A DNA stretch of 7,389 nt from Hyphomicrobiales bacterium (GTDB lineage Bacteria > Pseudomonadota > Alphaproteobacteria > Rhizobiales > Beijerinckiaceae): assembly GCA_027489835.1 (NCBI GenBank), contig JAIXZF010000484.1, forward strand, positions 1 through 7,389, written 5' to 3'. The position numbers and the translations under genes are program-made. This document shows, in pieces, positions 1-5,869 of the stretch. Each line of letters starts with the position of its first letter. Within the stretch, counting starts at the first letter, position 1. The notes under the pieces are model-generated. The model did not search any database and was not told the origin of the DNA. It saw only the letters and a list, made by a program, of their open reading frames with translations.

Positions 1-506
1 CGGTCGAGCAGGCGGCGGATCGGCCCCGAGAAGCGGTTGAGCAACCCTGCCACCGCGAAGAAGCGCAGGCCCCGGGTCAGCGCGCTCAGAGCCACGAACA
101 TCGCGAGGTCATAGCCGGCGAAGCCCGAGGTGATGGTGACGAGCTTGAAGGGAATGGGCGTCAGCCCCTTGAGCAGGATGATCCAGTGTCCATGCTCGGC
201 ATAGGCCTTGCGGAAGGCCTCGACGCCGCCCTGATAGCCATAGGCGTCGATGATCCACTTCCCGACCGAATCGTAAAGCAGCGCTCCGATGGCGTAGCCG
301 AGCAGCGCGCCCAGCACCGAGGCGAGCGTGCACAGCGCCGCATAGCTCCAGGCCCGGGCGGGCCTCGCCAGCACCATCGGCGCCAGCATCACGTCGGGCG
401 GAATGGGGAAGAACGAGCTCTCGCTGAAGGCGATCACGCCCAGCGCCAGCGGCGCGCGCCTGCCGGCGGCGAGGCGCATCATCCAGTCATAGAGCTTCCG
501 GAACAT
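1..506 (-). CDS. YqaA/DedA-family membrane protein (3' end beyond the left edge)
   Basis: Reading leftwards from the ATG at 506-504 gives 168 residues with no stop before the window edge, so the C-terminus is missing. The usual YqaA length is about 190-200 residues, so most of the protein is present. It is a multi-pass inner-membrane protein of the DedA/VTT (SNARE-associated Golgi protein) superfamily. Members are implicated in membrane homeostasis and lipid carrier transport, but the substrate of this subgroup is not settled. Visible hallmarks are FSESSFFPIPPD at residues 27-38, with the conserved acidic residue E29 and the PIPPD re-entrant segment, and GLTPIPFKLVTITSG at 114-128, the second re-entrant motif. 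Hydrophobic stretches lie near 19-33, 54-77 and 133-156. The Shine-Dalgarno is weak (only a GGCGGG-like stretch upstream), so the start rests on the family-typical N-terminus. It is transcribed away from the tRNA. Family assignment is firm; function is inferred. Confidence 0.9.
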   Translation of the reverse strand, partial: MFRKLYDWMMRLAAGRRAPLALGVIAFSESSFFPIPPDVMLAPMVLARPARAWSYAALCTLASVLGALLGYAIGALLYDSVGKWIIDAYGYQGGVEAFRKAYAEHGHWIILLKGLTPIPFKLVTITSGFAGYDLAMFVALSALTRGLRFFAVAGLLNRFSGPIRRLLD

Positions 507-616
507 CGCGGCCCGCCGGGTTGAGATTCGCACATTCTGCATACCGCAAATGGAGAATGCATGAACCGGCCGGCATTGACCGGGCGCGGTGCCTCCCGCT
601 ACACGAGGGGCTGCGT

Positions 617-701
617 GCCCCCATGGCGGAACTGGTAGACGCGACCGACTCAAAATCGGTTTCCGCAAGGAGTGCTGGTTCGATTCCGGCTGGGGGCACC
701 A
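617..701 (+). tRNA. tRNA-Leu (anticodon CAA)
   Basis: A complete class II tRNA can be folded by hand. The acceptor stem 617-623 pairs with 691-697 over 7 bp. The anticodon stem 644-648 pairs with 656-660, leaving loop CTCAAAA with anticodon CAA at 651-653, which reads UUG leucine codons. The long variable arm (661-673) has a TCC/GGA stem closed by GCAA, as expected for tRNA-Leu. The T stem 674-678/686-690 encloses loop TTCGATT. The discriminator is A698 and CCA is encoded at 699-701. The D-arm has the typical GGCGGAACTGGTAGACGC leucine pattern. Confidence 0.97.
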
Positions 702-739
702 CTCATCCATTCGTGACAGTCCGCAGAGCATCGCAAACC

Positions 740-757
740 GGCCCGAAAGGCCATTTT
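740..757 (+). terminator. possible weak terminator after tRNA-Leu
   Basis: A GGCC-CGAAA-GGCC hairpin (740-743 with 749-752) is followed by ATTTTG, 38 bases after the tRNA. The stem is only 4 bp and the T-run is four bases, so it is a weak candidate. Position and shape fit the end of a short tRNA transcript. No better hairpin was seen between the tRNA and position 900. Confidence 0.3.
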
Positions 758-883
758 GTGGCGGGCGTCCCTCGCCTTTGGCCGTCGCCGATCGTGGCCG
801 GTCGCGCCGATCTCGTTCCTTGTACTGGCTGAAGCTAGCCTGTTTCCACGCACTGCCGGCTAAGCCGCCGCACGCCGCAACGT

Positions 884-925
884 CGGCGCCGCGCCGCTGT
901 ACGGGCCTTGCGGGAGCTTGGCGCA
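884..925. repeat. 42-base near-repeat, copy 1
   Basis: This segment matches 5744-5785 in the same orientation at 34 of 42 positions without gaps, including a perfect 16-base stretch (CGGCGCCGCGCCGCTG). It lies in non-coding sequence upstream of the relic tail. GC bias makes some chance similarity likely, so it is only a candidate dispersed element. Confidence 0.3.
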
Positions 926-969
926 CTACTTCAAAGATATGGCGCCGTTCAATGGTGCAACTTGCCTCC

Positions 970-1207
970 CCGCATTCCAGGCCGCGCGGGCTTCTCGCTC
1001 GCGGAGCGCTCCTTCACCAATGGCTTCAGCGTCGTCTCTGGCGCGACCCCGACCTCCAGCGGCGTCAGGCTCACCCTGCTTTGCAACACCACCAACGGCA
1101 TCCTGTCCTTCGACCTCGACGGCACGGGAAGCGCCTTCGGCCTGACCCCACCCGCGCGGTTCGGCGGAGCCCCCAAGCTGGCCGCCAGCGATTTCGTGGT
1201 GGTCTGA
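970..1207 (+). pseudogene. relic C-terminal tail of an RTX/type I-secreted protein
   Basis: The frame ending at the TGA 1205-1207 encodes a tail that aligns without gaps to the last 73 residues of the large FG-GAP/RTX protein downstream (986-1204 against 3954-4172). By hand count 54 of 73 residues and 191 of 222 bases (stop included) are identical. Both copies end in the same SDFVVV followed by TGA, and both contain NTTNGILSFDLDGTG. Similarity can be followed with a 3-base gap back to a shared CCGCATTC (970-977 and 3935-3942). Upstream there are no RTX or FG-GAP repeats and no plausible start. The frame stays open back to a TTG at 908, but those residues resemble nothing. I read it as the surviving 3' end of a paralogous gene, or a partial duplication. 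Most base differences change the amino acid, which fits loss of constraint. A short expressed peptide cannot be excluded. Confidence 0.75.
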
Positions 1208-1239
1208 CGCCGCCGTCAGTCATCGCGCCGCAGCGAGGC

Positions 1240-1268
1240 TTGAAGATGGCTGTTTCTCCTTGTGCCAT
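1240..1268 (+). promoter_or_regulatory. possible sigma70-type promoter of the FG-GAP/RTX gene
   Basis: TTGAAG (1240-1245) and TGCCAT (1263-1268) are separated by 17 bases in the 106-base gap between the relic tail and the large gene, about 45 bases before its start. The -35 element is good and the -10 element is poor. This is the best candidate seen, but it is a pattern match only. Confidence 0.28.
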
Positions 1269-1313
1269 ACCCGGTTCCTTTGCTGATATCCGGCAGCACC
1301 GCAGGGGCCATCC

Positions 1314-4175
1314 ATGGGCTACAAGTCCGTCATCGATCTCGCCGCCTTGAGCGCGGACGAAGGTTTCCGTATCAATGGTGCGATAGCGAGCGACTTCTCG
1401 GGCACCTCCGTCGCGAATGCGGGCGACATCAACGGCGACGGCTTCGTTGACCTCATCGTGGGAGCTTTCCAGGCCGACCCCGCCGGACGCAACCAGGCGG
1501 GGTCCAACTATGTGCTCTTCGGCAAGGCTTCGGGCTTCGGCACGGTCGACCTCGCCAGCCTTGCTCCTTCCCAAGGCTTCCGCATCGACGGGGCCGCGCA
1601 ATTCGACCAGTCCGGCCGCTTCGTGTCAGCGGCGGGCGACATCAATAACGATGGCTTTGCCGACTTGGTCTTGGGTGTCGCCCTAGCCGACCCCAACGGC
1701 CACACCAGCGCCGGATCGAGCTATGTGGTGTTCGGCAAGGCCGCGGGCTTTGCCGACATCGATCTGGCGAACCTCGCGTCCAACACGGGCTTCCGCATTG
1801 ATGGCACGGCAGAATTCGACTTCTCGGGCCTCTCCGTCTCGGGGGCGGGCGACGTCAACAATGACGGCTTTGACGACATCATCGTCGGAGCCACTGGCGC
1901 CGACCCCTCCAACCGTAATGGCGCCGGGTCGAGCTACGTCATCCTGGGCAAGGCCTCGGGCTTCGGCTCAATCGAACTCGCCAGCCTCTCTACGAGCCAG
2001 GGCTTCCGCATCGACGGAGCGGTAGCTGGCGATGGCTTCGGCTTCTCGGTCTCGGGAGCTGGCGATGTCAACGGCGACGGCTTCGCCGACGTCATCGTGG
2101 GAGCTTATCAAGCCGACCCGGCTGGGCGCAACTCTGCGGGATCGAGCTATATCGTGTTCGGACAGGCCTCGGGGTTCGCCACGGTCGACCTCGCGAGCCT
2201 CGCCGCAAGCCAGGGCTTTCGTATCGACGGAGCGGTAGCAGGCGATAGCTTCGGCTCGTCGGTCTCAGGAGCTGGCGATGTCAACGGCGATGGCTTCGCC
2301 GACCTCATCATCGGGGCCCGTGGGGCCGGATCAAACTATGTCATTTTTGGCAAGGCCGCCGGCTTCAGCACGATCGACCTCGCCAGCCTCTCGGCAAGTC
2401 AGGGCTTTCGCATCTACGGGGCGGCGGCAGGCAGCGACCTGGGTATCTCCGTTGCAGGAGCGGGGGATGTCAACGGGGATGGCGTCGCCGACCTCATTGT
2501 GGGTGCCCCCGAGGCCGATCCCTACGGGCGCTTCAGCGCCGGATCGAGCTATGTGGTGTTCGGACAGGCGTCCGGCCTCTCGAACATCGATCTTGCGAAC
2601 CTCGCTCCGACCCAAGGCTTCCGCATCGACGGGGGCGCTGCAGCCGACCGATCCGGCTTCGACGTCTCCGGCGCAGGCGACGTCAACGGCGATGGCCTCG
2701 CCGACCTGATCGTGGGAGCCTACCAGGCTGACCCGTTCGGCCGCGGCGACGCCGGAACGAGCTACGTCGTCTTTGGCCAGTCGAGCGGGTCGATCATCCG
2801 CTCCGGTGGGGCGGGAGCGGACACGCTGCGAGGCTATGCGTTTGACGACAGCCTCACAGGTCTCGCCGGGGCCGACCTGCTCACGGGCCAGGGCGGCGAC
2901 GACACGCTGAGCGGCGGCGGCGAGGCCGACACCCTGCTCGGCGGCGACGGCATCGATCGCCTCTTCGGCGGGGCGGGGGGCGACCTGATGCAGGGCGGGC
3001 TCGGCAACGACTTCTACCAGGTCGACGCTGCCGGCGACCAGGTGATCGAGACGGGCTCCGACATCGACACGGTGGAGAGCCTGCTCGGCTTCTACGCGCT
3101 GATGGCGCTGGTCGAGAACCTCAGGCTCGCCGCCATCGGCCCGTCGAACGGCGACGGCAACGGGCTCGACAACGTCGTCACCGGCTCGGGCGGCGACAAC
3201 ATCCTGCGCGGACTGGACGGCAACGACACGATCAACGGCGCGGCCGGCAGCGACTTCATCGCGGGCGGCGCGGGAGCGGACTCCATGGATGGCGGCGCTG
3301 ACTTCGACGCCGTCTCCTGGCAGGATGCCACCGCTGCGGTGACAGTGAACATGACCAACCAAGCGCTCAACGCCGGGCAGGCGGCCGGGGATTTGGCGCT
3401 CAACGTCGAGGCCTTCTATCTCTCCGGCTTCAGCGACAGCTTCGTCAACGGCTCGGCCGGCGGCTATATCTACGGCTTTGGCGGCAACGATACGATCACT
3501 GGCGGATCGGGGTCGGAGTTCATCGACGGCGGTGTAGACACTGACGCGATCGATGGCGGAGGGGGGTTCGACTATGTGAGCTACGCGAATGCCGCGGCCG
3601 GGGTGCGGCTCGATCTTACGAACCCGGCCTCGAACACTGGCGAGGCAGCGGGCGACACGCTTGCCAACATCGAGACCTTCTTCCTGTCCGGCTTCGGCGA
3701 CGTCTTCGTCGGGCAGGCGGGCCAGAACATCGTCTTCGGCCTTGGCGGGGCGGACAGCCTGACCGGCGGCGCCAATTCCAACGATTGGCTCTTCGGCGGG
3801 GAGGGCAACGACACTTTGACCGGCGGCACGCTCAACGACCTGCTCTCGGGCGAGGGCGGAGCCGACACCTTCGCCTTCACGAGCTGGGTGGGCAACGGCT
3901 TTGACTCGGTGTTCACCTTCACTTCGGGTGTGGACCGCATTCAGCTCACCGGCTCGGGCTTTTCGGTGGCGGCGGGCTCGCTCAGCAACGGCTTCAACTT
4001 CGTCTCCGGCGCGGCCCCGACGCCCAGCGGCGTCAGGCCCACCGTGCTCTACAACACCACCAACGGCATCCTCTCCTTCGACCTCGACGGCACGGGAACC
4101 GCCTTCGGCGTGACCCCTCTCGCGCAGTTCGGCGGCGCCCCAACGCTGGTCGCCAGCGACTTCGTGGTGGTCTGA
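1314..4175 (+). CDS. Secreted FG-GAP propeller / RTX calcium-binding protein, type I secretion substrate
   Basis: A 953-residue protein; the ATG at 1314 is preceded by AGGGG at 1303-1307 with 6 bases of spacing. There is no N-terminal signal peptide, no cysteine and only five lysines, as is common for type I secretion substrates. Residues 17-488 contain seven FG-GAP repeats starting at 17, 88, 159, 230, 301, 364 and 435. Each has a GFRI strand, a calcium loop DxNxDGxxD (first D at 38, 109, 180, 251, 322, 385 and 456) and a YVVFG strand, which predicts a closed seven-bladed beta-propeller like the integrin alpha head. Residues 498-855 carry four blocks of RTX-type GGxGxD repeats, broken by a VENLRL linker (about 571-623) and two related 50-residue modules. 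The last roughly 100 residues, ending in DFVVV after a LSFDLDGTG motif, match the tails exported by ABC/MFP/outer-membrane systems. The protein is therefore predicted extracellular and calcium-folded. Adhesion or surface/biofilm roles are plausible, but no enzymatic domain is visible. No secretion genes are nearby. Confidence 0.92.
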   Translation: MGYKSVIDLAALSADEGFRINGAIASDFSGTSVANAGDINGDGFVDLIVGAFQADPAGRNQAGSNYVLFGKASGFGTVDLASLAPSQGFRIDGAAQFDQSGRFVSAAGDINNDGFADLVLGVALADPNGHTSAGSSYVVFGKAAGFADIDLANLASNTGFRIDGTAEFDFSGLSVSGAGDVNNDGFDDIIVGATGADPSNRNGAGSSYVILGKASGFGSIELASLSTSQGFRIDGAVAGDGFGFSVSGAGDVNGDGFADVIVGAYQADPAGRNSAGSSYIVFGQASGFATVDLASLAASQGFRIDGAVAGDSFGSSVSGAGDVNGDGFADLIIGARGAGSNYVIFGKAAGFSTIDLASLSASQGFRIYGAAAGSDLGISVAGAGDVNGDGVADLIVGAPEADPYGRFSAGSSYVVFGQASGLSNIDLANLAPTQGFRIDGGAAADRSGFDVSGAGDVNGDGLADLIVGAYQADPFGRGDAGTSYVVFGQSSGSIIRSGGAGADTLRGYAFDDSLTGLAGADLLTGQGGDDTLSGGGEADTLLGGDGIDRLFGGAGGDLMQGGLGNDFYQVDAAGDQVIETGSDIDTVESLLGFYALMALVENLRLAAIGPSNGDGNGLDNVVTGSGGDNILRGLDGNDTINGAAGSDFIAGGAGADSMDGGADFDAVSWQDATAAVTVNMTNQALNAGQAAGDLALNVEAFYLSGFSDSFVNGSAGGYIYGFGGNDTITGGSGSEFIDGGVDTDAIDGGGGFDYVSYANAAAGVRLDLTNPASNTGEAAGDTLANIETFFLSGFGDVFVGQAGQNIVFGLGGADSLTGGANSNDWLFGGEGNDTLTGGTLNDLLSGEGGADTFAFTSWVGNGFDSVFTFTSGVDRIQLTGSGFSVAAGSLSNGFNFVSGAAPTPSGVRPTVLYNTTNGILSFDLDGTGTAFGVTPLAQFGGAPTLVASDFVVV
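1362..2777 (+). repeat. seven in-frame FG-GAP repeats, 213-base period
   Basis: Successive repeats begin at 1362, 1575, 1788, 2001, 2214, 2403 and 2616. The period is 213 bases (71 residues) except for the fifth unit, which is 189 bases because 8 residues of the ADPxGR loop are missing around 2319. All seven DxNxDGxxD calcium loops are intact. The fourth and fifth units are the most alike at DNA level over their first 90 bases (2001-2090 against 2214-2303, 82 identical by hand count), suggesting recent duplication or conversion between them. Confidence 0.93.
2805..3878 (+). repeat. RTX (hemolysin-type) calcium-binding repeat blocks
   Basis: Glycine/aspartate-rich nonapeptide repeats of the GGxGxDxLx type form four blocks, at about residues 498-566, 624-665, 714-753 and 803-855. 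Clear units include GGDDTLSGG, GGLGND, GLDGNDTING, GFGGNDTITGG and GGEGNDTLTGG. Two inserted modules, residues 663-713 and 751-801, align without gaps at 26 of 51 positions (shared LSGF, AGD and TN). They mark an internal duplication with an 88-residue (264-base) offset. In this family such repeats fold into calcium-filled beta-rolls after export. Confidence 0.9.
3879..4172 (+). other. C-terminal type I secretion-signal region
   Basis: Residues 856-953 lie after the last RTX block. They contain a segment like VDRIQLTGSGF followed by NGFNFVSGA, NTTNGILSFDLDGTG and the terminal SDFVVV. In alphaproteobacterial RTX proteins the extreme C-terminus, often an acidic residue followed by hydrophobic residues, is the uncleaved export signal, which this fits. 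The same tail exists as an orphan copy at about 970-1207. Confidence 0.7.
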
Positions 4176-4180
4176 GGGAT

Positions 4181-4210
4181 GAAACCCGACGACAGCACGC
4201 GCTTGGTTTC
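4181..4210. terminator. possible bidirectional terminator between convergent genes
   Basis: A perfect 6-bp inverted repeat, GAAACC (4181-4186) and GGTTTC (4205-4210), sits in the 51-base gap between the convergent FG-GAP/RTX and kinase genes. The loop is 18 bases and no strong T-run follows on either strand, so termination is suggested mainly by position. Confidence 0.28.
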
Positions 4211-4226
4211 CGCCCGGAGCGTCACA

Positions 4227-5687
4227 TCACTGCGCCGGCATCTCCAGCCGCCATGCCAGCCCGCCCGGCGCGAAATCGAGATGGGCGCTGCCGCCGAGGC
4301 TTTGCGGCACCAGCGTCTCCAGCATCATCCGGCCGAAACCCTTGCGCTCGGGCGGGGCCACGGGCGGGCCGTCCGCCTCGGTCCAGGCAAGCCGGACGAC
4401 GGGCCCTTTCGGCCCCTCCTCGAGGCGCCATCGCACATCGACCGTCCCGGCCTCGTTTGAGAGGGCGCCGTACTTCAACGAGTTCGTCGCAAGTTCGTGG
4501 CAGGCCAGCGCGAGGTTCTGGACCTGGCCGCTGTCGAGCTCGACATCGGGTCCGGCCACGAGGATCCGGCCGGACGCGCCGCCGCCGCCATCGCCGATCA
4601 GCGGCGCGACGATGGCGTTGACCACATCCCTGAGCGAGGCCGAACGCCATTGCTCCTTCGCGAGCTGGTCATGGCCGCGCGAGAGCGCCGTCACCCGGTC
4701 CGAGAAGGTGCGCGTGAAGTCCGAAATGCTGTTCGAACGCCGCGCCGTCTGGCTCATGATGCTCTGCACTACGGTGAAAATGTTCTTCACGCGATGCACC
4801 AGCTCCTGCATCACCAGCTTGAGCTGCTCCTCCGCCTGCTTGCGCCGGGTGATGTCGATGGCCACGCAGATCACGCCGCGCTCCCGTCCTCCCGCGAAAG
4901 GCTCGACGCGCAAATCGTACCAGTGGCCGCCCTGCGGAAAGGCGACGAGCATCTCGCGCTCGCGCCGCTCGCCGGCCTCCATGGCCTCGCGCTTGAGCCC
5001 GATCACCGCCTCAGCGGCGTCCGCGGGGAGGATTTCCGCGTCGGTCTTGCCGATGACGTCGTCGACCGTCATGCGCTCGGGCGGGTTGTGCATCCAGACA
5101 TAGCGGAGCTCGGCATCCTGCTGGAACATGGTGATGCCGGAGTTCGCCAGCGCCAGCTCGAAGCGCTGGTTGGCGCGCTCCAGCTCCCGCGTCCGTTCGG
5201 CGACCTTCAGCTCGAGCTCGTCGCGGGCGGCCTTGAGCTCGGCGAGCGCCTGTTCCTTGGCTCCGATCTCCGCCTTGAGCTGGCCGTTCGCCGTGGCGAG
5301 GTCGGCCGGCGAGGGCAGCGCCAGAAGCGCCGGCATGAGGCTCCAGATGAAGGCCGCCGTGGTCAGCGAGACGAGCGCGGTCGCTGCCTTGATGAGGCCC
5401 TGCAGGCCGTAATACGGGAACCACAGCGTCACCAGCCCGGCGAGGTGCGACAGGGCGCAGGCGAGGATGAAGGCGACGAACAGCGCCGCCATCCGGTAAT
5501 GAGCCGGCTCGAGATCGCGGCGACGCTTCAGAAAATGAAGGATCGCGGCGGGGATCAGGAAATAGGCCAGAGCGGTCAGGCCGTCGCCCGCGACGTGCAG
5601 GGCCACGAGATCCGGCCGCCAGAGAAGGCAATAGCCATGGGGCATGAAAGCGGCCGCCCCGAACAGGTATGTGAAAATCGATTCCAT
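4227..5687 (-). CDS. HWE-family sensor histidine kinase with ETR1-like (ethylene-receptor-type) membrane domain and PAS domain
   Basis: A 486-residue membrane-bound kinase. Residues 1-120 contain three predicted membrane helices (about 33-53, 65-87, 96-118) resembling the ethylene-binding domain of plant ETR1: D35, ALAYF with Y42, I45-P46, and C77-x3-H81. These correspond to ETR1 Asp25, Tyr32, Ile35-Pro36, Cys65 and His69. The FMPHGYC start is typical of bacterial versions. A coiled coil follows at about 130-172, then a PAS domain at about 173-290. The HWE catalytic module has ELVHRVKN with phospho-acceptor H298, an N-box HELATNSLKYG (H397, E398, N402), WTE at 435-437 and a G-rich GFGRMMLETL. 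The protein should autophosphorylate and pass phosphate to a response regulator, but none is encoded nearby, so it looks orphan. The ATG at 5687 is chosen because GGAG lies 5 bases upstream and the N-terminus matches the family. The ligand (ethylene, copper or other) is inferred only from conserved residues. Confidence 0.93.
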   Translation of the reverse strand: MESIFTYLFGAAAFMPHGYCLLWRPDLVALHVAGDGLTALAYFLIPAAILHFLKRRRDLEPAHYRMAALFVAFILACALSHLAGLVTLWFPYYGLQGLIKAATALVSLTTAAFIWSLMPALLALPSPADLATANGQLKAEIGAKEQALAELKAARDELELKVAERTRELERANQRFELALANSGITMFQQDAELRYVWMHNPPERMTVDDVIGKTDAEILPADAAEAVIGLKREAMEAGERREREMLVAFPQGGHWYDLRVEPFAGGRERGVICVAIDITRRKQAEEQLKLVMQELVHRVKNIFTVVQSIMSQTARRSNSISDFTRTFSDRVTALSRGHDQLAKEQWRSASLRDVVNAIVAPLIGDGGGGASGRILVAGPDVELDSGQVQNLALACHELATNSLKYGALSNEAGTVDVRWRLEEGPKGPVVRLAWTEADGPPVAPPERKGFGRMMLETLVPQSLGGSAHLDFAPGGLAWRLEMPAQ

Positions 5688-5692
5688 CGGGT

Positions 5693-5696
5693 CTCC
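5693..5696 (-). promoter_or_regulatory. Shine-Dalgarno deciding the kinase start
   Basis: On the minus strand GGAG, within TCTGGAGAC, lies 5 bases before the ATG at 5687. The frame stays open to ATG codons at 5720 and 5786, but those would add an arginine/proline-rich leader that does not resemble the family and would overrun this site. Confidence 0.6.
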
Positions 5697-5743
5697 AGAC
5701 CGGTCGGCAATATCGACCATGGCCACCACCGGACGACGACGCC

Positions 5744-5785
5744 CGGCGCCGCGCCGCTGCAAGGCCCACGCGGGAGGCTTGCGCA
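5744..5785. repeat. 42-base near-repeat, copy 2
   Basis: This is the partner of 884-925 (34 of 42 positions identical, same orientation). It sits in the intergenic region upstream of the kinase start. It includes an imperfect hairpin: GCAAG (5759-5763) with CTTGC (5778-5782), and an inner CCC/GGG around ACGC. It may be a small dispersed element or a chance GC-rich match. Confidence 0.3.
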
Positions 5786-5869
5786 TGCGACAATGGAATA
5801 GCCGAACTGCAAAGGCGGACCATAGCCGAGGATGGCGTCCCTGTCTGCGAAAACAGCAGGCCCGCGTCG

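Larger units (their letters stand above)
702..969. other. non-coding stretch between the tRNA and the relic tail
   Basis: No convincing gene, RNA or mobile element was recognised here. Readings in several frames are open simply because the DNA is GC-rich, and none gives a recognisable protein. It holds the weak hairpin after the tRNA and one copy of a 42-base near-repeat (884-925) that also occurs upstream of the sensor kinase gene. No transposase or integrase fragment could be identified. With the relic tail that follows, this looks like decayed sequence. Confidence 0.5.

Noticed and set aside
507..616. Promoter for the tRNA starting at TTGAGA (521-526)
   Set aside because: No acceptable -10 element follows at 16-18 bases, so I could not place a promoter with any confidence.
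589..1350. Open frame on the plus strand covering the tRNA and downstream non-coding region
   Set aside because: It overlaps a complete tRNA, has no homology-like features and reads through the relic tail in the wrong frame.
1362..2777. Regular 213-base repeats as a CRISPR array or satellite
   Set aside because: The units are in-frame protein repeats with variable third codon positions; there are no spacers and the unit is far too long for CRISPR.
2331..3362. Long open frame on the minus strand opposite the FG-GAP/RTX gene
   Set aside because: It is a shadow of the GC-rich, repeat-rich coding strand. Its protein is a low-complexity Ala/Val/Arg sequence with no recognisable domain, while the plus-strand frame has clear repeats.
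1314..5687. Functional pairing of the FG-GAP/RTX protein with the ETR1-like kinase as one system
   Set aside because: The genes are convergent, share no promoter, and nothing in the sequence links them beyond adjacency.
5688..5786. Longer kinase start at the ATG 5786 or 5720
   Set aside because: It adds an Arg/Pro-rich leader unlike the family. The start at 5687 has a well-spaced GGAG and begins with the family-typical N-terminus.
4497..5801. 434-codon open frame on the plus strand across the kinase
   Set aside because: The opposite frame encodes unmistakable PAS and HWE kinase motifs. This one is Arg/Leu/Gly-rich with no motifs and runs through the kinase Shine-Dalgarno.
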